DNA of 35,715 nucleotides from the NCBI GenBank assembly GCA_025999275.1, contig AP024680.1:145013-180727 (forward strand), given 5' to 3'. A program made the translations under genes and the position numbers. Positions 7,894 to 16,064 of the stretch are shown in pieces (the first letter of the stretch is position 1; each line of letters starts with the position of its first letter). Origin of the DNA: Patescibacteria group bacterium. Lineage in GTDB: Bacteria; Patescibacteriota; Microgenomatia; UBA8517. The notes beneath the pieces were generated by a model, which did no database searches, was not told the origin of the DNA, and worked only from the letters and a program-made list of their open reading frames with translations.

Positions 7894-8930
7894 AGAATTA
7901 ATCCGCCTACGAGTATTGCTATGCCAATTATAGTATAAATTTTACTTGAGCTGTTAAAATTTAAAGCTAACAGTCCAAGTATTGCCGAGCTTGCCCAATA
8001 AAATATGGCAATCTTTCTTTTACTCCAACCGCTATCAAGCAACAGGTGGTGGAGATGGGTTCTGTCTCCCCATACTGGAGATTTTCCTTTAAGTATTCTT
8101 CTTATGATTACATAAAGAGTATCGATAATTGGTACACCCAAAACCACAATTAAAGTACCCACTTTTGCAGTTGAAAGAATAGCTAGAATTGCCAAAATAT
8201 AACCTCCCAGGGTTGACCCTGAATATGAAGGCATTATTTTTTGAGGATAAAAATTCCAAGGTAAAAAACCAAGATAGGACCCAGCAGTTATTAGGGCAAG
8301 TATTATAATAGGCCATTGAGTTATATCAGCTGAAAACTTTAGAGATAGGAAGGCTATAGTTAAAGCAGCAACAACTATAACCCCTGGTAATTGACCATCA
8401 ATTCCTTTCGCGCCCATATTAACCATGTTCATAAGGAACAGTATCCAAAAGATGGTTAATATATTTGCTAAAACTGGAATGCTTATTTCTTTACCAAATA
8501 TGAATAAATTTGTTTTTATTGCTGATAGATTTATTATTCCACCCACAGGATTGGTTATAAAATTTATTGTTACCCCAGCACTGATTGGTATAAGCAGAAT
8601 CATGATTTGAATTATTATTCTTAAGTAGGGATTTAAGTTAAACTTGTCATCAGCTAATCCCAAAATAACAATTAAGGTTGCACCGGTTATGATTGCAATC
8701 AGGTATTTATCTAATGGCAAGAAAATTAGTGCCGGAATAATGATCCCTATTGCTATAGCCAATCCTCCGCCTCTTGGAACGGGATAAGTGTGGGTGGTTT
8801 TTGGTTGGGGGTTTTTTTGGGGATCATCAATTATGTTTATTTTCCATGCAAGTTTTATGACCAAGGGTGTGGTGATATAAGCTATCACAAGAGCTACGAC
8901 GAAAGCAAGGCAAATGTTTACTGTATTCAT
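7860..8930 (-). CDS. GT4 polyprenyl-phosphate sugar-phosphate transferase (WecA/MraY-like), atypical active site
   Basis: 356 residues with about ten to eleven helices. The family moves a sugar-1-phosphate from a nucleotide sugar to polyprenyl phosphate in the inner membrane, the first step of many envelope glycans. Matching features are PRGGG (52-56), the DD pair D94-D95 in LGLADDKFNL, N168 and N171 in the loop ending GIDG (D178), and DRTHLHH (289-295), which resembles the WecA-type HxHH motif. Two expected positions differ: the first Asp of DGxDG is K175, and the GDxGS motif reads SYSGS with Y236 in place of Asp. The start overlaps the upstream gene stop as ATGA, so the two are probably translationally coupled. 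Family assignment is firm; activity and donor are not. Confidence 0.85.
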   Translation of the reverse strand: MNTVNICLAFVVALVIAYITTPLVIKLAWKINIIDDPQKNPQPKTTHTYPVPRGGGLAIAIGIIIPALIFLPLDKYLIAIITGATLIVILGLADDKFNLNPYLRIIIQIMILLIPISAGVTINFITNPVGGIINLSAIKTNLFIFGKEISIPVLANILTIFWILFLMNMVNMGAKGIDGQLPGVIVVAALTIAFLSLKFSADITQWPIIILALITAGSYLGFLPWNFYPQKIMPSYSGSTLGGYILAILAILSTAKVGTLIVVLGVPIIDTLYVIIRRILKGKSPVWGDRTHLHHLLLDSGWSKRKIAIFYWASSAILGLLALNFNSSSKIYTIIGIAILVGGLILWKQNNLKNQS

Positions 8931-9367
8931 ATATTCCCAACTAAAAAGACTACTTTAAGAATGGCAACTAAAGAAAAAAATGAAAGGAATAGTAAAGAAT
9001 ATATTAAAACTTCTTTGATAAATTTATCTTCAACATTTTTGTAAATCAGAAAATGAGTTAAGGAAAAACCAATAGCCAATAAAGGTGGTAGGATAAAGAG
9101 GTCTATTTTTACCAATTGGTCCTTACCTTCTGGTAAGCCATAAAAAAGTGGTAATTCTGGTGGCAGTTTTTTTTGAAGAAGAAATATTCCTATTATTAAG
9201 AAAAGGTTGATTATAATAGAAATAAGCCATACATTCTTAATTGTTTTTTCTTCTTTGTTTCTATCTTTTTGATTGTTGGCAGGAGCGGGTCTTTTGTTTA
9301 TGGTTTTAATGTTCTTTAATTTGTCTAAAAAAGCAAGTCTTTGTGCGGCCGATTTGTTTGTTATCAT
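8927..9367 (-). CDS. Small three-helix membrane protein, function unknown
   Basis: 146 residues. Residues 1-43 are hydrophilic and basic. Helices lie at about 44-65, 88-111 and 120-143. Between the first two is LPPELPLFYGLPEGKDQL, a motif I associate with conserved Patescibacteria membrane proteins distantly like DUF1648; that recollection is not verified. The gene sits between a GT-C and the GT4 enzyme, 23 nt after the former and overlapping the latter by ATGA. An accessory role in lipid-linked sugar assembly is possible by context only. Confidence 0.7.
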   Translation of the reverse strand: MITNKSAAQRLAFLDKLKNIKTINKRPAPANNQKDRNKEEKTIKNVWLISIIINLFLIIGIFLLQKKLPPELPLFYGLPEGKDQLVKIDLFILPPLLAIGFSLTHFLIYKNVEDKFIKEVLIYSLLFLSFFSLVAILKVVFLVGNI

Positions 9368-9390
9368 TTTGCTTGATTTTAAACTAAAAG

Positions 9391-10878
9391 TTAGAGAGAT
9401 GCTACTTTGCTGCTGGGAAGAACATATATTCTGGTTGTGTGCTCTACTTTGGGGATCTGGATTTTAAGATAGTTTTTTTTAAGCCAATCCTCGAGCTCTA
9501 AAAAAGGTTCTGATTCTGAAAGAAAAATTACAATTTTAGGTCTAGCCTCAATTATTTGTTTGGCAACCACACTTTTGTTTGAGAAATCCTTGATGTGGTA
9601 ATCAGCAATATATTTTATTGGGGGTAGCCTTTTTGAGAGTGCATAAATTTTTGCATCATCACCCCATACGAATACTCTTTCATTTTTTGATGTTGTTATT
9701 TTTATGAATTGTGCTAAAGCATAATTTCTGGCCATATTTTTATTAAAGTTGTTGATGTATTCATCTTTTGTGATTTTATTTGTCACAAAATTTATAAAGT
9801 TGATGTAAAAAGGAAGACTTGGGTAATACCAGAATTTGAAATAAACGGGGACGAAAAACGCAAGGGTTAAAGGAATTATGGTTAGTGATTGTACTAAACC
9901 TTCTCCTGAAAAGAGTATCGCTAAAAGGATTGAGATAGAAGGTATTGCTTGAACTAAGTAATGTGGATAAGGTCTTCCTGATAGAGTAGCCCCAAAAAGC
10001 GATAAAAGTAGCCAACCAGAGGCAAAGGCAAAATTTTTTGGGATTTTCTTTCTAAATGTGTAAATTATTGACAATCCTAAGAAAACTATGGCGGCTCTTA
10101 TTAAAAGGGGGCCATTTTTGACTAGGAAAGGTTGGGTTTTTGAAGAAGGATTCCACGAGGAGAGGTAGCCTATATTTTCCAAAAAAGCGGCTTTAACATA
10201 GTCAAATAATGCTCCTCTTGCAGCATACCAAACGAAGGTTAATATTATGGGAAGAGAAACTCCAAGGCAGAAGAAAAATGTCCTTTTGAAAATTACTTTT
10301 AAATTGTGAATATCGATTTTTTTTGATATAAGAAGCCAAAAAAATATAATTGCTGGAAGGTCAAAGATGGCAGGTAATTTAAAAAGAACGGCGATAGAAA
10401 AGATTATTCCTGAGATGATTAGGTTTTTAGTTGTTGGTTTACTACTCAAGAGTATTAGGAAAGAAAGGGTGATGGGTCCAATCATTAAGATTTCCGAATT
10501 TACAATGTTTCCTTCAAGAAGAGGTAGATTTGTTAAGATTGCAAAGATTATAGTGGCGACTTTTGGCACACTTTCTTTTGAGGCGAATAATTTATTGGCT
10601 AGATTCCAAAACACAATAATGGTGGCAATATTCCAAATAGCCAAGAATAACTTGAAGTAAGTTAAGTTTACAACAATTGCTGCAACAATGTAGATAAGTG
10701 GCGGTTTATTGTCATGGATGTCTTTGTAGAGAACGAGATTTTGCCTTATGCCTTCACCCAGCGTTAAATAGATGGTTTCGTCTCCATATGAGTAGGGCAT
10801 AAAGAGAGTTGGTATTCTAAAAATAAGCACCAATAAAATGACAATAATGAGCCAATTTGGTAAGTTTTTTTTGATCAT
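9391..10878 (-). CDS. GT-C (GT39/RgtA-like) membrane glycosyltransferase
   Basis: 495 residues, polytopic. Helix 1 (about 8-25) is followed by SYGDETIYL with D33-E34, the catalytic-type Asp-Glu in the first external loop of GT39/GT83-like enzymes that take sugar from polyprenyl-phosphate donors. KDIHDNKPPLIYI, just after, is also family-typical. About ten further helices end near residue 375, and residues about 385-495 are a soluble, probably external, domain. The acceptor (protein or glycan) is unknown. The ATG overlaps the stop of the upstream GT-C gene by 4 bp. Confidence 0.85.
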   Translation of the reverse strand: MIKKNLPNWLIIVILLVLIFRIPTLFMPYSYGDETIYLTLGEGIRQNLVLYKDIHDNKPPLIYIVAAIVVNLTYFKLFLAIWNIATIIVFWNLANKLFASKESVPKVATIIFAILTNLPLLEGNIVNSEILMIGPITLSFLILLSSKPTTKNLIISGIIFSIAVLFKLPAIFDLPAIIFFWLLISKKIDIHNLKVIFKRTFFFCLGVSLPIILTFVWYAARGALFDYVKAAFLENIGYLSSWNPSSKTQPFLVKNGPLLIRAAIVFLGLSIIYTFRKKIPKNFAFASGWLLLSLFGATLSGRPYPHYLVQAIPSISILLAILFSGEGLVQSLTIIPLTLAFFVPVYFKFWYYPSLPFYINFINFVTNKITKDEYINNFNKNMARNYALAQFIKITTSKNERVFVWGDDAKIYALSKRLPPIKYIADYHIKDFSNKSVVAKQIIEARPKIVIFLSESEPFLELEDWLKKNYLKIQIPKVEHTTRIYVLPSSKVASL

Positions 10879-12245
10879 TTTCTTTTAAACCAGACAAATT
10901 TCAATTCTCCAAAGTAGTTGACACTTTCAAGAGAGTAATTTTTGATCGACACCTCTTCAACAGGTCCACTTGTAATTACTCCAATTCTTTTTTTGTCTGG
11001 CAATTCTTTTATTATATCTTTATCTGTCATTTGAGCGGTGCCTACGTAGTAAGGCAAATCTTTTCCTGGATTGTAAATTGGGGCGTCAATTCCATAAAAT
11101 TTGCTTTCCCATAAATGATGGGCTGATGAGTTCCAGTTGATTATAAGGTCTTCTTTGTTTTGGGAACTTTTAGCATAATTTGCTAGTTCTCGGAATGGTC
11201 TTTTAGTTGGATGAGTGAAATAATTATAGTCAATAATTATAAAAGCGATTATGATTAAAGCCAATGTTAGGTTAGAAAATTTTCTTCGGTTTGAGGCAAG
11301 AATCAAAGTGAAGCCGGGGATGGTGTAAAGAAGATATCGGTTAAAAAATATTGACTGCATCTTTTGAGATATGGTCCAAGTAATTATTATTGGGAGAATA
11401 AACCAACTGACAAGGAAAATGGTGCTTTTTATACCTTTATGCCATTTTTTTAAAATGAGAGTAAGAAAGACAAGATATAAAGCAATCTGTCCCAAGCTCT
11501 TTTGAATAATTGGTAATTTAATGTCAGGATTTTTAATTCCCTCAGCTAGATATTCATATATTAGATTTCTTAAGTCAATTAAGTTGGGTTTGCCAAGCCA
11601 AAATCCGCTAGCAACCATTGTTGCCTGTTTATACAGTGGGTAAACCCAGGGAAGGTAAAATATTGCAGCCAAGACAAGTCCCTTAAACACTCTTTTTGCT
11701 GCGGTTCTGTTTCCAGATATAAATTCAAACACCATCCAGATTCCTTGGGCAAAAATGGCAAAAATGGCAAAGTGGTGGGAATATAAAGCCCAGTCAACGG
11801 ATAGAGCGTAAGCGATTATTAGCCATTTTGGGAATTTAGATTTTTGCTTCTTTTCTTCATTTTTGATTATTCTTAAGAAAAAGTACATTGAAGCACTAAC
11901 ACCAAGTGAAAGTATTGAGTACATTCTCCCTTCAAAGGCGTATGTAAAGAAAAATGGGTTTAGGAAGGTGACTAAAGCAGCAATCAGTCCTGTTTTTTTA
12001 TTCCACAACAGTTTTCCAATTAGGTAGACAAATATTATTGTTAGAACAAAATAGGTAAATGAAAGAGCTCTTATTGAGATCTCACTTATTCCAAAGATTT
12101 GGTACCAAAAATGAAGTGTTAGGTTATATAGGGGTGGAGAGGTATCACGAATTATTATTTTGATAATATCTAAAGGGTTGTTTCTGGAAAGAACGGCAGA
12201 GAAAGCCTCATCTCCCCACAAACTGGCATTAAACTGATTTGGCAT
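10875..12245 (-). CDS. GT-C (GT39-like) membrane glycosyltransferase, apparently lacking helix 1
   Basis: 456 residues, polytopic. The protein begins almost at the external-loop motif: SLWGDEAFS with D12-E13, then DTSPPLYNLTLHFWY. The family usually has a membrane helix before this motif; here an in-frame stop lies just 9 nt upstream of the ATG, so no such helix is encoded in frame, and only 43 nt separate the gene from the GT2 stop. Either the start is truly short or the gene has lost its 5' end. Later parts look intact: many helices, then a C-terminal soluble part (about 350-456). It probably uses polyprenyl-phospho-sugar donors, like its neighbour. Confidence 0.8.
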   Translation of the reverse strand: MPNQFNASLWGDEAFSAVLSRNNPLDIIKIIIRDTSPPLYNLTLHFWYQIFGISEISIRALSFTYFVLTIIFVYLIGKLLWNKKTGLIAALVTFLNPFFFTYAFEGRMYSILSLGVSASMYFFLRIIKNEEKKQKSKFPKWLIIAYALSVDWALYSHHFAIFAIFAQGIWMVFEFISGNRTAAKRVFKGLVLAAIFYLPWVYPLYKQATMVASGFWLGKPNLIDLRNLIYEYLAEGIKNPDIKLPIIQKSLGQIALYLVFLTLILKKWHKGIKSTIFLVSWFILPIIITWTISQKMQSIFFNRYLLYTIPGFTLILASNRRKFSNLTLALIIIAFIIIDYNYFTHPTKRPFRELANYAKSSQNKEDLIINWNSSAHHLWESKFYGIDAPIYNPGKDLPYYVGTAQMTDKDIIKELPDKKRIGVITSGPVEEVSIKNYSLESVNYFGELKFVWFKRK

Positions 12246-12288
12246 TAATTTATTTTAGCAAATAATATTGAAAGCTGAAGTACTTGTT

Positions 12289-13782
12289 TTAGACCTTTTC
12301 TGTAACTTTATATTCAAGGTATTTTCCAAGCATTAGTCTTGTATGGGCGTCAATGCCCGGTAGTGCTGAAAGGAAAAAACCTGCAATTGGCATTAGAACA
12401 AATTCGACTGGTGATAGAAGTGCTTTAATGAACATGTTTTTCTTGGGTATTTCTGGTTTGTATTTGCTGTCTAGAAATAAAGTAATGGCCAAAAAAAGAA
12501 GAGATATTGTTAGAATTGATGAGGATATTTTGGGTACTGCATAACCAAGTGTAGTTCTTCCAAATGCTGGATTGATGACGGTTGGTAGAGTAAGACCAAT
12601 GGTAATGACAAACCAGTTTACTGGCCATAAGATATGTGCCCAAAGTGCGTGAATCACTCGGGTAGTTTTGTTCCAAAACGAGATTTTGTTGTTTGAGATA
12701 TAGTTTTTTATGATCCAAGGTAGATCTGAAACTCCCCAAGCCCAGCGTTTGTATTGTTGGTATTGGTTTTTTAGGGTTGCCCAGAACCCTTTTGCCAGGG
12801 CGGCGTCGACATAAATTGGTAGATAAATTGGCTCAACTTCAACTTTGCCGTTTTTCTTAAAGAAAGCTTTAAAAAATATTCCCCAATCTTCCGGTATTTT
12901 ATCTGGATCCCAATAACCAGCTTCATCTAGAAGCATAAAGGAAAGAGAATAGTTTTGTTGGTTTATGAGCCTGTCTTTGCGGGGAAGTTGAGAAAGGTTC
13001 CAGATTGAGCCCAAGGTGTTGGTTACACGGGTAATTGCGGGCAAATCCCAGATATTGTTGTAGAAAAGAATTGCTGGTTGCCAGAAAAAGCTGTACCTTT
13101 TTGGGTTGTCAAGAAATTTGTAGGTTAAGTAGGCAAAGTGATTGGGATGGTATTTGTGGTCGGCATCACAGCTAGTTACAGTCAGATATCTAATATCCAA
13201 ATTTTTCTTTTGGATGATGTTTTTTTTGACCCAGAGGGCTGCATATCTTTCGTTTGAGGCTTTTCCCACAGCCTCACCTGCTACCAGTTTGTGGTGGGTG
13301 AAACATAATTCTCCAAAAGTCCCTTTAAATTTTTTCTTAAGTGCTTTTATTTTTTCAAGCCTGTCGTTTTTATCTTCTTTTTCCTCCATTGCCACAATGA
13401 CAATTAGTTGTTTGGTTGGTAAAGTCTGTTTTTTAAGTGAATCAAGAGTCCTTTCAAGAATATAAAGTGGTTCTTTGTAAGTTGGAATAATAACAATGTG
13501 TCTAACTTTTTTCCAATCAGGGAAGGATTTTAAGTCTTTAACCCAATCGTATTTAATTGCTGCCTGGATTCTAAAATGAGAGATGGTGGCGGTAATCGCA
13601 ATCTGCAAAGATTGATAGAACCAATAAATGTTGTATCCCAATATGAAGTAAGCAACTGCGTTGGGAATAACAAATATTCCCCAGTAAGGAAATAGAATTA
13701 GGTTCCAAGATAAAAATCCAGGAAGTATCTCAAGAAACCTTTGGGTTAATCTTTCTTTTTTGTTTAGCCTCGTCTCGCTCAT
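12289..13782 (-). CDS. Family 2 glycosyltransferase, processive (cellulose/hyaluronan synthase-like)
   Basis: 497 residues. Two N-terminal helices (about 20-66) precede a cytosolic GT-A domain with PTYKEP (100-105), the metal-binding DAD (206-208), the base motif ED (298-299) and QYKRW (343-347), the QxxRW form that marks processive enzymes. C-terminal helices follow from about 370. Such enzymes polymerise sugar from UDP- or GDP-donors and move the chain across the membrane; some members instead make polyprenyl-phospho-sugars, but those usually lack QxxRW. It follows metG after 6 nt and precedes the GT-C genes in one operon. Confidence 0.85.
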   Translation of the reverse strand: MSETRLNKKERLTQRFLEILPGFLSWNLILFPYWGIFVIPNAVAYFILGYNIYWFYQSLQIAITATISHFRIQAAIKYDWVKDLKSFPDWKKVRHIVIIPTYKEPLYILERTLDSLKKQTLPTKQLIVIVAMEEKEDKNDRLEKIKALKKKFKGTFGELCFTHHKLVAGEAVGKASNERYAALWVKKNIIQKKNLDIRYLTVTSCDADHKYHPNHFAYLTYKFLDNPKRYSFFWQPAILFYNNIWDLPAITRVTNTLGSIWNLSQLPRKDRLINQQNYSLSFMLLDEAGYWDPDKIPEDWGIFFKAFFKKNGKVEVEPIYLPIYVDAALAKGFWATLKNQYQQYKRWAWGVSDLPWIIKNYISNNKISFWNKTTRVIHALWAHILWPVNWFVITIGLTLPTVINPAFGRTTLGYAVPKISSSILTISLLFLAITLFLDSKYKPEIPKKNMFIKALLSPVEFVLMPIAGFFLSALPGIDAHTRLMLGKYLEYKVTEKV

Positions 13783-13788
13783 AGTTTT

Positions 13789-15177
13789 TCAAGACAACCG
13801 GGGGAAAAGAGGTTCTTTGTTTTTTTTGATTTTGCCTGCAAGTTGAGACTGAATCTTTTCGGCAGATTGGGGTGTAAAAGGGCTTAGGTTAAATGCAATT
13901 TTTCTAGTTTCTTTGATTAGGCTAATGACAATATTTTTTTTCTCTTCTGTTTTAATCCATAATTGGTTTTGATTAATTAATAAATCAAGTTCTGATATTT
14001 TTTGCCAGAGAAATTCAAGTGCTAGATTTACCTTGAATGAATCTAAATAATTTTTTATTTCTTCGTAGAAATTTGTTTCTTCTTCTGCTATTTCTATTTT
14101 GGCAATTTCCCCTAGTTTGCTTAGTCTTGAAACTAAATTTCCTAAACCGTTGGCAAGCTCGCTATTATAGACATCTTTGATTTTTTCTAAGTTTATGTCA
14201 ACATCGCTTGTTAATGGGCCATACTTAAGGAAAAAGTATCTAATAGCATCGCTTCCAAATTTGTTGACCAGTTCTGATGGTCTGATTATATTCCCCAAAG
14301 ATTTGGATATCTTTTGCCCATTTAATGAAATAAAGTCATGGACCAATATTGTTTTTGGCAGTGGGTAACCAGCGCTTTTAAGCATTGCTGGCCAGTAGAT
14401 TGCATGAAATCTTAAGTTGTCCTTTCCAAGAACATGAACATCGGCTGGCCAGCAACCTTTCTGTTCACCAAAAGTTAAGTAGTTTATAAGAGCGTCAAAC
14501 CAAACGTAGATTGTGTGTTTGGGATCATCTGGAACAGGGATTCCCCATTTAACGCCTTGTCTTGAAACAGAAAAATCTTTAAGTCCGTTTTTGATAAAAG
14601 TTATTACTTCATTTCTTTTTGATTCAGGCCAAACAAATTCGGGGTGTTTTTCTAGATGTTTAAGAAGAAAATCCTGATATTTTGAAAGACGAAAGAAGTA
14701 GTTCTCTTCTTCTATCTTGATGGGATTAAGATGGGGGTGGAAGGGACAGTGCCCGTCCTTTAATTCCGATTCTGTTAGAAAATTCTCACAGCCTTCGCAA
14801 TAAAGACCTTTATATTTAGCCAAGTAAATATCACCGTTTTTTTTAGATTTTAGGTAAAATTCTTGGGCAAATTTGATATGATCATCATCTGTGGTTCTGA
14901 TAAATCTGTCGTATGAAATATCAAGCGATTTCCATTCATTTTTATCAAGTGAGGCAATATAATCGACATATTCTTTTGGATCTTTCTCATTTTCTTTAGC
15001 AACTTTTTCAACTTTCTGGCCGTGTTCATCAGTTCCGGTGAGGAAAAATGTTTTATCCCCGAGAAGTCTGTGGTATCTTGCAAGGGCATCGGCTAATATT
15101 TTTTGATATGAATGGCCGATATGTACAATATCGTTGCTATAGTCGATGGCTGTGGTTATAAAAAAAATCTTTTGCAT
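13789..15177 (-). CDS. metG: Methionyl-tRNA synthetase
   Basis: 462 residues: catalytic core plus anticodon-binding helical domain, without the C-terminal tRNA-binding domain that some MetRS carry. It charges tRNA-Met in the cytoplasm. HIGH is at 19-22, KISKS (the KMSKS loop) at 289-293, and TGTDEHGQKV at 47-56. The connective peptide has a probable zinc knuckle: C127, C130, C144, with H147 in place of the fourth Cys. The anticodon-domain stretch NSELANGLGNLVSR is present. The gene lies between the YerC-like regulator and the GT2 gene with short gaps, so it is apparently cotranscribed with envelope glycan genes. Confidence 0.96.
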   Translation of the reverse strand: MQKIFFITTAIDYSNDIVHIGHSYQKILADALARYHRLLGDKTFFLTGTDEHGQKVEKVAKENEKDPKEYVDYIASLDKNEWKSLDISYDRFIRTTDDDHIKFAQEFYLKSKKNGDIYLAKYKGLYCEGCENFLTESELKDGHCPFHPHLNPIKIEEENYFFRLSKYQDFLLKHLEKHPEFVWPESKRNEVITFIKNGLKDFSVSRQGVKWGIPVPDDPKHTIYVWFDALINYLTFGEQKGCWPADVHVLGKDNLRFHAIYWPAMLKSAGYPLPKTILVHDFISLNGQKISKSLGNIIRPSELVNKFGSDAIRYFFLKYGPLTSDVDINLEKIKDVYNSELANGLGNLVSRLSKLGEIAKIEIAEEETNFYEEIKNYLDSFKVNLALEFLWQKISELDLLINQNQLWIKTEEKKNIVISLIKETRKIAFNLSPFTPQSAEKIQSQLAGKIKKNKEPLFPRLS

Positions 15178-15214
15178 AGGTTTATTTTAACTCGAAGTGA
15201 ATAAAGAAGCTAGT

Positions 15215-15571
15215 TTACCTTTCGCCGGTGAGCTTTCTGATTTTTTCTGACCAGATTTCAGCCCACTCATCAGCCTCTATTTTTTTAAGAGCAAGATCAA
15301 AACCCTTGTTTTTGTATATAAAGGAGATATCGGCAATAGTCGCTGAAGACACTTTTAGATTATCCTTGATATTTTTGTAACTTCTTCCCTTCTTAAGCCA
15401 ATAGCCGACAGCTAGTCTTTTGGCAAATGCTTCAATTTCGCTATCAACAAAAAAGTCTTTTAAGAACAATAAAGCTTCATCTTGATTCTTTATGTCAGCA
15501 ATTACCTGGGCAAAAGCTTTTACAATTTGGTTTTTTAAAATAGGGTTTAATTTTTGCTTTGATGTTCTCAT
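15215..15571 (-). CDS. TrpR/YerC/YecD-superfamily DNA-binding protein
   Basis: 118 residues, all helical. The helix-turn-helix is at about 75-100 (GRSYKNIKDNLKVSSATIAD). The preceding DSEIEAFAKRLAVGYWL is characteristic of the YerC/YecD group in the Trp-repressor superfamily. The ligand and target are unknown; no tryptophan genes are nearby. It is the first gene after the promoter at 15602-15629 and lies 37 nt ahead of metG, so it may regulate its own long operon. Confidence 0.85.
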   Translation of the reverse strand: MRTSKQKLNPILKNQIVKAFAQVIADIKNQDEALLFLKDFFVDSEIEAFAKRLAVGYWLKKGRSYKNIKDNLKVSSATIADISFIYKNKGFDLALKKIEADEWAEIWSEKIRKLTGER

Positions 15572-15601
15572 GTCGCTTTATTTGAATGAACTGCTGTCTA
15601 A

Positions 15602-15629
15602 AGTATATCAAGAAAATTTTAAAGTTCAA
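15602..15629 (-). promoter_or_regulatory. Promoter of the yerC-like/metG/glycan operon
   Basis: Minus strand: TTGAAC (15624-15629), 16-nt spacer, TATACT (15602-15607). It begins right after the stop codon of the membrane-protein gene at 15630 and leaves a leader of about 25 nt. No other strong promoter is apparent at the gene junctions down to 6931. Confidence 0.65.
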
Positions 15630-16064
15630 CTATTCTCTGATAAACAATAAGGAAAATATGACTATAAATGAAATTATAAAAATTATAAATACGGGTGGGT
15701 ATAAAATGCCAAAGTGTCTAATTACTATTAGACTTGTTAAAAAAAAGGCAGTGATAAAACCAATGGTTGAGTTAAGAAAGATTGTTGAGAATGTTAAAAG
15801 CGTTGATACGAAAAAGCTAAAGACTAGTAAGAAGGTAAAAATTGGTGTTTCGGGGGTGGTAAGAATAATAAGGGAGATAGTAAATGCCCAGAAAACAAAA
15901 GTTAATATGAGGGTTGGTAAATAATTTTTTCTTTGTTTAATTTTCTTTTCGATAAGATTGTTTTTTCCTCTTCTGGCTAGAGATGTTTTTAGTTTAGTTT
16001 TGGGTAGAGAAGTGTTAGAATATCTAAATTGAGATCTCTTGTTTTTATTTATGGATAACAGCAT
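15630..16064 (-). CDS. Small four-helix membrane protein, function unknown
   Basis: 144 residues if begun at the ATG at 16064; the true start may be further in, since the first 35 residues are polar and that ATG overlaps the divergent rmuC start. The conserved-looking part begins about residue 32 (KQRKNYLPTLILTFVFW) and holds four closely spaced hydrophobic helices to the end (IISFIVIFSLLFIRE). I favour this strand over the opposite 112-codon frame at 15586-15924 because of the clean helix pattern and because that frame crosses the yerC-like promoter. Proteins of this type occur in Patescibacteria, but I know of no function. Confidence 0.6.
   Translation of the reverse strand: MLLSINKNKRSQFRYSNTSLPKTKLKTSLARRGKNNLIEKKIKQRKNYLPTLILTFVFWAFTISLIILTTPETPIFTFLLVFSFFVSTLLTFSTIFLNSTIGFITAFFLTSLIVIRHFGILYPPVFIIFIISFIVIFSLLFIRE

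Noticed and set aside
15586-15924. 112-codon plus-strand reading frame opposite the small membrane protein
   Set aside because: It runs over the strong minus-strand promoter at 15602-15629 and has no family-like features, while the opposite strand gives a clean four-helix protein.
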